The notes under the pieces: generated by a model
Told to the model about the DNA's origin: nothing
Database searches by the model: none
The model's input: the letters and a program-made list of their open reading frames with translations, nothing else
Origin: Mesorhizobium sp. SARCC-RB16n
GTDB taxonomy: Bacteria > Pseudomonadota > Alphaproteobacteria > Rhizobiales > Rhizobiaceae
Assembly: GCF_008520305.1 (NCBI RefSeq)
Contig: NZ_ML703256.1
Location: 1 to 58,425, forward strand
DNA: 58,425 nucleotides
Direction of reading: 5' to 3'
Part shown: positions 45,232-54,294 of the stretch, piece by piece
Layout of the letters: every line of letters starts with the position of its first letter
Position numbering within the stretch: position 1 is the first letter of the stretch
Program-made: the position numbers and the translations under genes

Positions 45232-45894
45232 TCAGATCAGTCTTGCCGGGATCAGCCCGCGCAGCGAATTGCCGACGAACAGCGCCTTGGCGGATTTCAG
45301 GTCCTCCAAGCTGTAGATGGCTTCACTGGCGCGGCCTTCATCCAGAAGCGCGCCGCGCAATACGCCAGGCAGCAGGCCGCAATCGAGCCGAGGCGTCGCC
45401 AGGATGCCGTCGCCGAAATCGGCGAAGACATTGGTGATCGTGCCTTCGCAGATCTCGCCGCGCTCATTGGCCAGCAGCACCTCGTCGGCCTGGGTGACGA
45501 GATATTCGGAGCGGGCATGGGTGTAGAGCTGCCGCCGGCTGGTCTTGTGGCGCAGCAGCATATTGCTCGAATCGAGCCTCGTCCGTGCCAGCCGCAGCGC
45601 CCACACCTTGTCGGCGGCAAGCGGTTCATAAGGCTGCGCCGAGGCATTGGCCTCACCATTGCGCGACAGAGCGAGCCGCGTGCGCATGGCGATGGGCGAT
45701 CGGTCGACCGCGCCGCTCAGCGCCTCGCCGACCTTTTGCGGATCATAAACGAAGCCCAGTTCCACCGCCGAGCCATAAAGGCGCGCAAGATGGCGATCGA
45801 GGCGCAGGAAGCCCGAGGCGGGTTCCCAGCGCATGGTCTCGATCAGTTCGAAACCGGCGGTGTCCCCGTCGCGAAGCGGGCTTTGAGCAGACAC
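45232..45894 (-). CDS. pabC: Aminodeoxychorismate lyase-like PLP enzyme (class IV)
   Basis: A 220-residue PLP fold-type IV protein that releases pyruvate from aminodeoxychorismate to give p-aminobenzoate. It starts with GTG at 45894 (VSAQSPLRDGDTAGFELIET), preceded by GAGGAG. The PLP Lys lies in LLRHKTSRRQLY, and the effector region EICEGTITNVFADF and LLPGVLRGALL are typical. The gene starts inside pabB (52-bp overlap) in another frame, as in other rhizobial pabBC pairs. An open frame to 46593 in this frame is only a shadow of pabB. Confidence 0.88.
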   Translation of the reverse strand: MSAQSPLRDGDTAGFELIETMRWEPASGFLRLDRHLARLYGSAVELGFVYDPQKVGEALSGAVDRSPIAMRTRLALSRNGEANASAQPYEPLAADKVWALRLARTRLDSSNMLLRHKTSRRQLYTHARSEYLVTQADEVLLANERGEICEGTITNVFADFGDGILATPRLDCGLLPGVLRGALLDEGRASEAIYSLEDLKSAKALFVGNSLRGLIPARLI

Positions 45895-46985
45895 TCCTGG
45901 TACTCCTCTTCCGCGACCGAATCGAAGACGATGCCGCCGCCGACATTGTAGACGGCCTCGCCGTTGGCGAAGAGCGAGATGGTACGGATCGCCACCGAAA
46001 AGCGCATCGTGCCACCGGGGGCGATCCAGCCGATGGCGCCGCAATAGACGTCGCGCGGCGTGCCCTCCAGATCGTGCAGGATCTCCATGGCGCGTATCTT
46101 CGGCGCGCCGGTGATTGAGCCGCAGGGAAACAGCGCCGCGAAGACCTGGCGTATCGAGAGGCCGGGCAGCAGCCTGGCCCGGACGTCGCTCACCATCTGG
46201 TGCACGGTCGGGTAGGTCTCGATGCGGAACAGTTCCGGCACTTCCAGCGTGCCGACCTCGCTGATCAGCGATATGTCGTTGCGCAGGAGGTCGACGATCA
46301 TCCGGTTCTCGGCCTGGTTCTTCTCGTCGTTGCGCAGGAAATTCTTCTGCCGCTCGTCCTCGTCCTTGGTCGCGCCACGCGGCGCGGTACCCTTCATCGG
46401 ATGCGTCTCGATCATCCCCGCTGCATCGATCTCGAAGAACAGTTCGGGCGAGCGCGACAGAACGATCGGGTCGCCGAGCGAGACCAGCGCGCCGTATTTC
46501 ACCGGCTGGCGTTCGGTCAGCGCGTCGAAGGCGGCGAGCGGGTCGCCGGACCATTGCGCGTGCACTGGAAAGGTCAGGTTGCCCTGATAGCAATCGCCCT
46601 GCCTGATGTGCCGGTGCAACCGCGAGAAGCGCTTCTGGTAGTCCTCGAACGACCAGGCCGCCCTTGCGTCGAAGATCGGGCCGTTGGTCGGTGCGCCTCG
46701 CGGCAGCACCGCCTCTTCATCCGGGGCATCGAAGACCCCGAGGCAGACCAGCGGGGCGCGGCGCCGGCCCGGCAGCAGGGGAACAAGTTTCGGCTCGAGC
46801 AGGTAACCGGCCTCGTAGGAGAAATAGCCGGCCAGCCATTTGCCGGCGTCGTGCGCGGCCTGCGCTGCTTCCAGGGCAGCCGGGAAGTCCTTGGCCTGAT
46901 GCGCAACGATAACATCGGCCGGCCGCTTGAAGGCGAGCTGGCGCGCGCTTTCGTCGTTGCGGAAAATTGCGGCGGGCAGGGACAT
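45843..46985 (-). CDS. pabB: Aminodeoxychorismate synthase component I
   Basis: A 380-residue chorismate-utilising enzyme that makes 4-amino-4-deoxychorismate for folate synthesis. The family blocks are RHIRQGDCYQGNLTFP, SRSPELFFEID, THPMKGTAPRG, ENRMIVDLLRND, FPCGSITGAPKIRAMEI and the C-terminal NVGGGIVFDS. The N-terminal part is short compared with E. coli PabB, as in many alphaproteobacterial forms. The amidotransferase partner PabA is not in this window. It begins the pabB-pabC-DUF3445 unit. Confidence 0.93.
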   Translation of the reverse strand: MSLPAAIFRNDESARQLAFKRPADVIVAHQAKDFPAALEAAQAAHDAGKWLAGYFSYEAGYLLEPKLVPLLPGRRRAPLVCLGVFDAPDEEAVLPRGAPTNGPIFDARAAWSFEDYQKRFSRLHRHIRQGDCYQGNLTFPVHAQWSGDPLAAFDALTERQPVKYGALVSLGDPIVLSRSPELFFEIDAAGMIETHPMKGTAPRGATKDEDERQKNFLRNDEKNQAENRMIVDLLRNDISLISEVGTLEVPELFRIETYPTVHQMVSDVRARLLPGLSIRQVFAALFPCGSITGAPKIRAMEILHDLEGTPRDVYCGAIGWIAPGGTMRFSVAIRTISLFANGEAVYNVGGGIVFDSVAEEEYQECLLKARFATGTPPVSN

Positions 46986-47097
46986 GGGAACCGGGATCGA
47001 TGTAGCCGACGATCGCTCTATATGGGGGGCCGGGCGCGTGCAATCGAGAGAACGGCACCCTGTCCCTCAAAGCCGACCTATGGGTTCGACCTTGCCG

Positions 47098-47133
47098 GCA
47101 AAACAAACCGGCGGCGCCGTGACGCCGCCGGTT
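47098..47133 (-). terminator. Rho-independent terminator after the H1-like/HhH gene
   Basis: Perfect 11-bp stem AACCGGCGGCG/CGCCGCCGGTT (47106-47116 and 47123-47133), 6-base loop, followed on the minus strand by TTTGTTTTG. It starts 20 bp after the stop of the upstream gene. Confidence 0.88.
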
Positions 47134-47153
47134 GTGATCCTTTCCTCGGCAGA

Positions 47154-47924
47154 TCAGGTGTTGCTGGAGGTTCCAGCCGTCGGAAACTGCTTGGCGAACT
47201 CCGCCTCGTTGCCGGCGGCGAGCAGCTTGGCCTGTTCGACCCAGCGCTCGCGTTCGACCCGGCCGCCGAATTGCAGGGCGTGTTCGATCCGCTCGATGTC
47301 GGCGGCCGTCCAGGCGGCGATCTGGGCGAAGCTGGTCACACCTTGTCCCTTGAGAAGCTTTTCGTTGACCGGACCGATGCCGATCAGTCGGCGCAGATTG
47401 TCGGGCTTGGCCGACGCCGGCTTGGCTGCTGCCGGTGCGGCTGTCTTGGTCGCTGCCGCCCTGGGAGCGGCCGCGCTCTTGGTCGCCGAGCCGGCGACTG
47501 CGGGTTTGCTCGCCGCGGGTTTGGCTGGAACCGTGGCCTTGGCCGCGGCGGGTTTCGCTGCAGCCGGCGGCTTTGCCACCGCTGGTTTGGCAGGCGCAGC
47601 CTTGGCCGCTGCCGGAGTGGATTTGGCCGTTGCCGGCGTCGACATCAGGGCTGCCGGTGGTTGACTGCTGGTCTTTGCCGCGCCGGCTCCGGTGGAAACC
47701 TGTGCCTCGCGCAGCTGGCGCTCGAGATCGGAGCGCGTCTTGCCGCATGCGTTCAGTTCGCCCGTCAGGCGGTCGCTGTCGGCGCGCAGCCGGTCGCGCT
47801 CGCTGCGGGTGCGATCGAGGTCGCCGCGCAGGCTGTCGAGCTCACCGCGCAGGCGACCCCAGATGAACCAGCCAACCAACACACCCACAAGGAACGCCAG
47901 GAGCATGTAGAAAAAAGTGCCCAT
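47154..47924 (-). CDS. Membrane-anchored protein with H1-like linker and HhH-type C-terminus
   Basis: A 256-residue protein with a composite layout. One N-terminal transmembrane helix (MLLAFLVGVLVGWFIWG, residues 7-23) is followed by a coiled coil (about 25-73, LRGDLDRTRSERDRLRAD), then about 100 residues of Ala/Lys/Pro repeats like histone H1 tails (about 75-180). A C-terminal domain has a helix-hairpin-helix-type motif, LIGIGPVNEKLLKGQGV, as in the DUF4332/RPL21-like group often fused to Ala/Lys-rich linkers. It could tether DNA or nucleic acid to the membrane, but no function is shown. It is monocistronic with its own terminator. Confidence 0.78.
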   Translation of the reverse strand: MGTFFYMLLAFLVGVLVGWFIWGRLRGELDSLRGDLDRTRSERDRLRADSDRLTGELNACGKTRSDLERQLREAQVSTGAGAAKTSSQPPAALMSTPATAKSTPAAAKAAPAKPAVAKPPAAAKPAAAKATVPAKPAASKPAVAGSATKSAAAPRAAATKTAAPAAAKPASAKPDNLRRLIGIGPVNEKLLKGQGVTSFAQIAAWTAADIERIEHALQFGGRVERERWVEQAKLLAAGNEAEFAKQFPTAGTSSNT

Positions 47925-48285
47925 TTGTCTCTCTCTCCAGTCAGATCCGTCTGCCGTGGGTCATGACCTTCGGCGACGGACTACTCGATGATGGTCCCGC
48001 GGGTTCGCAGAACAGCCGGCTTCGGTTCGAGCTGTCGGCGATCGGCTTTGCTTGCCCATGGCCAACGGCAGTTGTCGCGTTCGCCTGAGCGCACGGCCGG
48101 CAGAGATTTCCCTCGCCGATCCGCATGCGCTCCGGCTGAGCTTGAAGCGAAAGCTACCATAGAGCTTACGGAAAGCTATGGGAAAAAGTCCGTGGAGAGT
48201 TCTTCAAGAACAAATATTTAGGACAAGAATAGTCGAGCCGACAGATGCATTCCGGCTAAACTGTTCTTGCCGGGCAAGAGGCGTC
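47925..48285. other. Intergenic stretch without a recognisable gene
   Basis: A 361-bp spacer between two minus-strand genes. I see no coding frame with family similarity. An AT-rich patch at about 48205-48230 (AAGAACAAATATTTAGGACA) may hold the promoter of the H1-like gene. No clear terminator for pepF was seen. Confidence 0.4.
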
Positions 48286-50124
48286 TCAATCGTCGAGTGT
48301 TTCCAGTTCGTCGATCAGGCCGCTGATCACGCCGAGCCCGATCTGCCAGAAGGCGGGATCGGTGGCGTCGAGGCCGAAAGGCGCCAGAAGCTGCGAATGA
48401 TGCTTGGTGCCGCCGGCACGCAGCATCTCGAAATATTTGTCCTGAAAGCCGCGCTCGGCATTCTGGTAGACCGCATAGAGCGAGTTCACCAGGCAGTCGC
48501 CGAACGCATAGGCATAGACGTAGAAGGGCGAGTGGATGAAATGAGGGATGTAGGTCCAGAACACCTCGTAGCCCTCGCGCAACTTGATCGCCGGACCCAG
48601 GCTTTCGGCCTGAACCTCCAGCCAGAACTGCCCGAGCCTGTCGGATGTCAGTTCGCCATTGCGGCGCTCGGCATGTACCTTGCGCTCGAACTCGTAGAAG
48701 GCGATCTGGCGCACCACCGTGTTGATCATATCCTCGACCTTCTGGGCGAGCATGGCCTTGCGCTCGCGCCGGTCGGTGGTCTGCTCGAGCAGCGAGCGGA
48801 AGGTCAGCATCTCGCCGAAGACGGATGCCGTCTCCGCCAGCGTCAGCGGCGTCGAGGCCATCAGCGCGCCCTGGCCGGCGGCCAGCACCTGATGCACGCC
48901 GTGCCCGAGTTCATGCGCCAGCGTCATCACGTCGCGCGGCTTGCCCATGTAGTTGAGCAGCACATAGGGGTGAGCCGATGGCACGGTCGGGTGGGCGAAG
49001 GCACCCGGCGACTTGCCTGGGCGCACCGGCGCGTCGATCCAGTTGCGGTCGAAGAAGGTGCGCGCGATGTCGGCCATCTCGGGCGAGAAGCGGTGATAGG
49101 CCGACAGCACGGTGTTCCTGGCCTCGTCCCAGCCGATCACCGCCTGCGGCGTCTCCGGCAGCGGCGCGTTGCGGTCCCAGTGGTTCATCACCTCCATGCC
49201 GAGCCAGCGCGCCTTCATCTGGTAGTAGCGGTGCGACAGGCGCGGATAGGCCTCGCGCACGGCGGTGGCGAGCGCATCGACCACGCCGCGCTCGACGCGG
49301 TTGGCGAGATGGCGTGAATCGGCGATGTCCTCGAAGCCGCGCCAGCGGTCGGAAATTTCCTTGTCCTTGGCAAGCGTGTTGGTGATCAGCGTGAAGGTGC
49401 GCAGGTTCTTGCGGAAGGTCGTGGCCAGCGCCTCTGAGGCGCGCCGGCGGACCTCGCCATTGGCATCCTGCAGGCGGTTGAGGGCCGGCTCCAGCGTCAG
49501 TTCCTCGCCGTCGATATCGAAACGAAGATCGGTCATCGTCTCGTCGAACAGGCGATTCCAGGCGCCGCGCCCGGTGATCGACTTCTCGTGGAAAAGCTGC
49601 TCGACGCGGTCCTCGAGCTGATAGGGCTTGTCCATGCGCAGATCGAGCACCCACGGGCGGTAATGCTCAAAGGCGGGGTCGCTGGTCAGCGCGCCTTCGA
49701 TCGCCGCATCGTCGATAAGGTTCAGCTCGAGCGCGAAGAACAGCAGATGCGCGCTGGCGTCGGTCATCTTCTCCTGGATATCGCCATAGAGTTTGGCGCG
49801 CTGCGGATCGGCGGTGTTGCCGGCGTAGACGAGGCCGGCATAGGAGACGATGCGGCCGATCAGTTCCTCGAGCGCCTCGTACGCGGCAAGCGCCTCGCCC
49901 AGCCTGCCGGCGCTGCCACGCCCGGCCTCGGCGGCGAGCGTGCCTTTCCAGCGGGACTCGAATGCGATGGCATCGGCGGCCGCCTTGGCAATGTCACGCT
50001 TCAGTTCCGGCGCCTCCATGCCGGCATAAAGGTCGGCGAGATTCCATTCCGGCAGATCGCCAAGCCCGGCCGCGCCTTGACCGGACGCTGGCGCCGCAAT
50101 CCGCCGATCAAACATCATGCGCAT
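48286..50124 (-). CDS. pepF: M3 family oligoendopeptidase F
   Basis: A 612-residue cytoplasmic zinc metallopeptidase hydrolysing short peptides. The zinc site HELGH (LAHELGHGVHQVLA) is about two thirds into the protein and is followed by the SVFGEML region supplying the third ligand. The conserved active-site end block is YVYAYAFGDCLVNSLY. I start at the ATG at 50124 because AAGAAGG stands seven bases before it; an ATG at 50130 is too close to that site. The leader holds a tandem repeat that duplicates the ribosome site. The gene is divergent from the sigma-54 response regulator. Confidence 0.94.
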   Translation of the reverse strand: MRMMFDRRIAAPASGQGAAGLGDLPEWNLADLYAGMEAPELKRDIAKAAADAIAFESRWKGTLAAEAGRGSAGRLGEALAAYEALEELIGRIVSYAGLVYAGNTADPQRAKLYGDIQEKMTDASAHLLFFALELNLIDDAAIEGALTSDPAFEHYRPWVLDLRMDKPYQLEDRVEQLFHEKSITGRGAWNRLFDETMTDLRFDIDGEELTLEPALNRLQDANGEVRRRASEALATTFRKNLRTFTLITNTLAKDKEISDRWRGFEDIADSRHLANRVERGVVDALATAVREAYPRLSHRYYQMKARWLGMEVMNHWDRNAPLPETPQAVIGWDEARNTVLSAYHRFSPEMADIARTFFDRNWIDAPVRPGKSPGAFAHPTVPSAHPYVLLNYMGKPRDVMTLAHELGHGVHQVLAAGQGALMASTPLTLAETASVFGEMLTFRSLLEQTTDRRERKAMLAQKVEDMINTVVRQIAFYEFERKVHAERRNGELTSDRLGQFWLEVQAESLGPAIKLREGYEVFWTYIPHFIHSPFYVYAYAFGDCLVNSLYAVYQNAERGFQDKYFEMLRAGGTKHHSQLLAPFGLDATDPAFWQIGLGVISGLIDELETLDD

Positions 50125-50131
50125 CGACATA

Positions 50132-50245
50132 CCTTCTTTGAAACGAGTGGCCTTCTTTGAAACGAGTGGCCAGCTTTTTGAATCAAGTGACCGGCTTTGA
50201 ATCAAGTAGCCGGAATCAGGGAGCCAGAATCAACGGGAATGGAGA
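50132..50245. repeat. Tandem 19-21 bp repeats carrying the pepF Shine-Dalgarno
   Basis: In pepF direction the last two units are identical 19-mers CCACTCGTTTCAAAGAAGG (50132-50150, 50151-50169). They are preceded by two diverged units (50170-50190, 50191-50209) and decaying remnants to about 50245. The final AAAGAAGG of the first unit is the probable ribosome site. Units are not multiples of three. Confidence 0.88.
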
Positions 50246-50355
50246 AGCCGGTCAAATCCTAAGGAATTCGTTCACCGGGTTTTTTGAAACCTTATTTAGA
50301 ACCCTGTGCCAAGATGATCCATGGGGATTTCGGGCGCGGGCAAGCCAAGACAGTC

Positions 50356-51891
50356 ATGACAGGTTCCATACTCATAGTCGATGACGATCCCGTGCAGCGC
50401 CGGCTGCTCGAGGCGGCGGTGACGCGGTTCGGCCATACCGCAATCGTCGCCGATGGCGGTGCTGCCGGTCTCGAAGTTCTCGACGGGCCTGGCGCCCGTG
50501 ACGTCTCGGTTGTGATTCTCGACCTGGTCATGCCCGGTCTCGACGGTATCGGCGTGCTGAAGGCGATGCGCGAGCGCGACATCAGCGTGCCGGTCATCGT
50601 GCAGACCGCGCAGGGCGGCATCGAAACCGTGGTTTCGGCGATGCGCCACGGCGCCTTCGATTTCGTCGTCAAGCCGGCTTCGCCCGACAGGCTGCAGGCC
50701 TCGATCTCCAATGCGCTCAAGGTCGAGGCGGTCGAAGGCGAGGTCAAACGCACGTCGCGCAAACGCGGCGGGCTGCTGACCTTCAGGGACATGATTACTC
50801 ACAGTCCGGCCATGGACAGGGTGATACGCCTCGGCCAGAAAGCGGCGGCCTCCCACATCCCGATCCTGATCGAGGGTGAGTCCGGCGTCGGCAAGGAGTT
50901 GGTGGCGCGTGCCATCCAGGGCAGCGGCGACCGCCGCTCGAAACCGTTCGTCACGGTCAATTGCGGCGCCATCCCCGACAATCTGGTGGAATCCATCCTG
51001 TTCGGCCACGAGAAAGGCTCGTTCACCGGCGCCACCGACAAGCACACCGGCAAATTCGTCGAGGCGCATTCCGGCACGCTGTTCCTCGACGAGATCGGCG
51101 ATCTGCCGCTCGACGTGCAGGTCAAGCTGCTGCGCGCCGTCCAGGAGGGCGAGGTCGATCCGGTTGGCGGCCGCTCGACCGTGAAGGTCGACATCCGGCT
51201 GATTTCGGCGACGCACCGCAACCTCCTGCAGCAGGTCAAGGACGGCAAGTTCCGCGAGGATCTGTTCTACCGGCTGAATGTCTATCCGATCTTCGTGCCG
51301 CCGCTGCGCGACCGCCGCGACGACATCCCTCATCTGGTCACGCACTTCATGGAAAAGGTGGCGCCGGCCGACCCGCGCCATCGGCTGAAGGGCATTTCGG
51401 CGGCGGCGCTTGCGGTGCTGCAGGCCTATGACTGGCCCGGGAATATCCGGCAGCTCGAAAACGCCGTCTTCCGCGCCTCGGTGCTGTGCGAAGGCGATGT
51501 GTTGACCGCCGATGATTTTCCGCAGATCCGGGCGCAGGTGGAAGGCACTGTCAATCTTGAGGCGGACGACACGTTCGAAGCAAGCGGCGCCGCGCCCCCG
51601 CTGGCGCCGCGCGATGAGGACTTTGTGCCCGACGAGACCGCTCCAGCGGCTGTGCAGCCGGCCGAGCTCCAGCCCCGCTTTGGAACGCTGCGGGCACTCG
51701 ACGAGCGCGGCAATGTGCGTGCGCTGGCCGACGTCGAACTCGAAATGATCAAGCTCGCCATCGATCACTACAATGGCCAGATGAGCGAGGTCGCCCGCAG
51801 GCTCGGCATCGGCCGCTCGACGCTTTACCGCAAGCTCAAGGAATACGGCATCGACCCGGAAACCGGCCGCGTCGACAGGCTTGCTTCCTGA
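50356..51891 (+). CDS. Sigma-54-dependent response regulator, NtrC family
   Basis: A 511-residue activator with three domains. The receiver has phosphoacceptor Asp56 and Lys106. The AAA+ domain has Walker A GESGVGKE from 174, GSFTGA at 221-226 and Walker B TLFLDEIG at 241-248. The C-terminal Fis-type helix-turn-helix is MSEVARRLGIGRSTLYRKLK. The sigma-54 contact loop is GSFTGA rather than GAFTGA, a tolerated variant. An acidic, Pro-rich linker of about 55 residues separates AAA+ and the DNA-binding end. No histidine kinase is adjacent, so its signal is unknown. Start 50356 fits the receiver beginning; longer frames are unlikely. Confidence 0.93.
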   Translation: MTGSILIVDDDPVQRRLLEAAVTRFGHTAIVADGGAAGLEVLDGPGARDVSVVILDLVMPGLDGIGVLKAMRERDISVPVIVQTAQGGIETVVSAMRHGAFDFVVKPASPDRLQASISNALKVEAVEGEVKRTSRKRGGLLTFRDMITHSPAMDRVIRLGQKAAASHIPILIEGESGVGKELVARAIQGSGDRRSKPFVTVNCGAIPDNLVESILFGHEKGSFTGATDKHTGKFVEAHSGTLFLDEIGDLPLDVQVKLLRAVQEGEVDPVGGRSTVKVDIRLISATHRNLLQQVKDGKFREDLFYRLNVYPIFVPPLRDRRDDIPHLVTHFMEKVAPADPRHRLKGISAAALAVLQAYDWPGNIRQLENAVFRASVLCEGDVLTADDFPQIRAQVEGTVNLEADDTFEASGAAPPLAPRDEDFVPDETAPAAVQPAELQPRFGTLRALDERGNVRALADVELEMIKLAIDHYNGQMSEVARRLGIGRSTLYRKLKEYGIDPETGRVDRLAS

Positions 51892-52138
51892 ACCGCAAGG
51901 CCGGGACCAGTTTCCCTCGTCATTATATGGGCCGACAGAGTGCCTTCCCCGGATTATGGCGGGTCGGAGGCGGCGCTCGACGAGGTATCGTTCACGCATT
52001 GAGGCCGGCGGTAACAGATCGTGTTCGGCCAAAGCCGGAATCCTGATCTAAACCAGCGGTTTACCAAGAAACCTTGGGGACGATTTTTGACGGGATATCG
52101 CCACGGTGTTACCGCATTTTGGCTTCAATAAGCGATGA

Positions 52139-52146
52139 TTAACCAT
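52139..52146. promoter_or_regulatory. Possible CtrA half-site upstream of the DUF882 gene
   Basis: TTAACCAT lies about 40 bp before the assigned start of the DUF882 gene. It is listed because the same 8-mer also occurs upstream of cpdR and in the full box at 57414; alone it is weak evidence. Confidence 0.3.
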
Positions 52147-52183
52147 TAGGATCGATATTCGGATGTGATAACGACACGTCCGT

Positions 52184-54112
52184 TTGGGCAAATCCGGGGA
52201 CAAACGGCAGCCTGCAAGGCCTTTTGATTTGAACAGAATCGAACGACTCACAAACGGGCGGCACTATCATTTGAGCGTCTGGCCGAGATGGTTGGCGGCG
52301 GTGATTGTCGCATTTGGTTTTGTGGCCGCGGCCGCCACGGGCGCCCAAGCCGAAGTTCGTTCGCTGAAGCTCTACCACCTCCACACGCACGAGAAGGCGG
52401 AGATCGTCTACAAGCGCAATGGCCGCTATATTCCCGAGGGCCTGAGGAAGATCAACATCATCCTGCGCGACTGGCGCCGCAACGAGCCGACCAAGATGGA
52501 CCCGCGTCTGCTGGACCTCGTCTGGGAGGCGTATCGCGAAAGCGGCGCGACCGACTATATCCAGGTCGTCTGCGGCTACCGTTCGCCGTCGACCAATTCG
52601 ATGCTGCGCAGCCGCAGCCGGGGTGTCGCCGAGAAGAGCCAGCATATGCTTGGCAAGGCTATGGATTTCTATATTCCCGGCGTGCCGCTGAAGAAGCTGC
52701 GCAATATCGGCCTCAAGATGCAGGGCGGCGGCGTCGGCTATTACCCGACCTCCGGTTCGCCATTCGTCCACATGGATGTCGGCAATGTGCGCCACTGGCC
52801 GGGCATCAGCCGCCAGGAACTGGTCAGCCTGTTCCCCAATGGCAAGACGCTGCATGTGCCGAGCGATGGCCGGCCACTGCCCGGCTATGAACAGGCGCTG
52901 GCCTCCTACCAGTCGCGCAAGGGTTCCGGCACGCCGAATATCGAAATGGCCAGCGCCGGTGGCAGCGGCAAGAAATCGGGCGGGTTCCTCTCTGCCTTGT
53001 TCGGCGGCGGTGGCGCTGACGAGGCCGACGACAGCGCCGACGTGGAGACCGCTTCGGCCGCACCTGCTCCCAAGGCTAGAAATCTGAAGCCGGCCGCGGC
53101 CGCCAAGAGCAGCAACCTGCCTGGCATCGCCATCGTGGCCCCCGAGAATGCCCAGCGCGCCGACATTCCGCAAGTTGCCGACGAGCAGGCTCCGGAACCG
53201 GAGAAGAACACGCCGGAGACGATTATCGCGGCGCTGCCGGCCAAGGAAATCCCGCTGCCCGATTTCGCGCCGCGGCCGAAGGCCGACATCGGCGCACAGC
53301 CTGAGCATGTTCCGTTCGCCATGGCGGATGCGACGGCCACCACCGAAAAGGCAGTGGCGACCGCGCAGGCGCCGGCGAACATGCCTTTCGGCAAGGCCGA
53401 TCCGGCAGCCATCGCGGAAGCCGCTGCGGCCGATCCGGCGCAGGTTGCCGTCAACAACATCCCCCTGCCGACATGGCGCCCCGAGCGGACGCTGCCGGCG
53501 GATCTCGCACCGCCGCCCAACAAGGATGTGCTGATGGCGCTGGCCGAAACGGCTGACCAGGGCAAGACCGCGACGGATGCGTTCTCCGTGCTGCCAACAG
53601 CGCGTCCCGAGCCAGCCAAGCCGGACGCCATCAAGGCCGTGCTCGACGAAGCCAATGCCAAGGTCGGCACCGCCGACGAATATCAGCTGGCCTCGTTGTC
53701 CGAAGAGCGGCGTTCGGCCTTCAACGATCCGTCTGGTGTCGATGCGGCGTCGCCGCGCCAGGCTGTTGCCGCCCGCCCTGCCGGTACCGATCCGGCCGCC
53801 GCGATCGGGGCCGGCGTGAAGACGACCCGCAAGGAAGCGAGAGCCACCGCCCGCGATCAGAAGCCCGGCCCCAGGGCCGTGGTGGTTGCAGCGGCGCCGC
53901 AGGCCGCCCGCTGGGCGCTGACCGGCGGCGAGAACGTCGCTGCCGTTTCGAGCGCGACGACCGCACCGGGCTACGCCTACAACATCGTGCATACCCCGCC
54001 GAGCGAGGTCTATACGGCCGGCTTCCAGCAGGACAATCAGGTGGCCGACGCCAATCGCTTTACCGGCAATGCCGTCAAGTTTCTGTCGGTTGCACGCTTC
54101 CAGACGAAGTAA
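52184..54112 (+). CDS. DUF882 family (peptidase M15-like) envelope protein with long disordered tail
   Basis: A 642-residue protein. A hydrophobic segment (about residues 33-56, ending TGAQA) is a signal peptide or anchor. Residues 57-210 form the DUF882/YcbK domain with SQHMLGKAMDFYI and SPFVHMDVGNVRHW, the His and Asp pattern of zinc D-Ala-D-Ala-type peptidases of family M15, so it may trim peptidoglycan crosslinks. The remaining 430 residues are Ala/Pro-rich, low complexity and poorly conserved, with motifs such as IPLPxxRP-like IPLPTWRPERTLP. The start (TTG at 52184) is uncertain; a TTG at 52229 is possible. A strong terminator follows. Confidence 0.85.
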   Translation: MGKSGDKRQPARPFDLNRIERLTNGRHYHLSVWPRWLAAVIVAFGFVAAAATGAQAEVRSLKLYHLHTHEKAEIVYKRNGRYIPEGLRKINIILRDWRRNEPTKMDPRLLDLVWEAYRESGATDYIQVVCGYRSPSTNSMLRSRSRGVAEKSQHMLGKAMDFYIPGVPLKKLRNIGLKMQGGGVGYYPTSGSPFVHMDVGNVRHWPGISRQELVSLFPNGKTLHVPSDGRPLPGYEQALASYQSRKGSGTPNIEMASAGGSGKKSGGFLSALFGGGGADEADDSADVETASAAPAPKARNLKPAAAAKSSNLPGIAIVAPENAQRADIPQVADEQAPEPEKNTPETIIAALPAKEIPLPDFAPRPKADIGAQPEHVPFAMADATATTEKAVATAQAPANMPFGKADPAAIAEAAAADPAQVAVNNIPLPTWRPERTLPADLAPPPNKDVLMALAETADQGKTATDAFSVLPTARPEPAKPDAIKAVLDEANAKVGTADEYQLASLSEERRSAFNDPSGVDAASPRQAVAARPAGTDPAAAIGAGVKTTRKEARATARDQKPGPRAVVVAAAPQAARWALTGGENVAAVSSATTAPGYAYNIVHTPPSEVYTAGFQQDNQVADANRFTGNAVKFLSVARFQTK

Positions 54113-54134
54113 CGAACAGGCCGGAATATTGCTG

Positions 54135-54165
54135 AAGCCGCGCCGGGCGGCCGGCGCGGCTTTTT
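54135..54165 (+). terminator. Rho-independent terminator of the DUF882 gene
   Basis: Perfect 12-bp stem AAGCCGCGCCGG/CCGGCGCGGCTT with a GCGG loop and five T, 22 bp after the stop. Confidence 0.93.
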
Positions 54166-54294
54166 GCCGTCCAAGGCAGGGCGCGCGCGGCGCCTTGACT
54201 CTGCGGGATCACGCGCGGCTGAACTTCTCGTGAATGCGGAACGGCTTGCTGATTCCCGGGTTAGTGGGGGGTACGTTCAAACCCGGGGATATCC

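Noticed and set aside
45895-46593. Long upstream extension of pabC
   Set aside because: It is the shadow of pabB in another frame. The GTG at 45894 with GAGGAG upstream gives the normal start.
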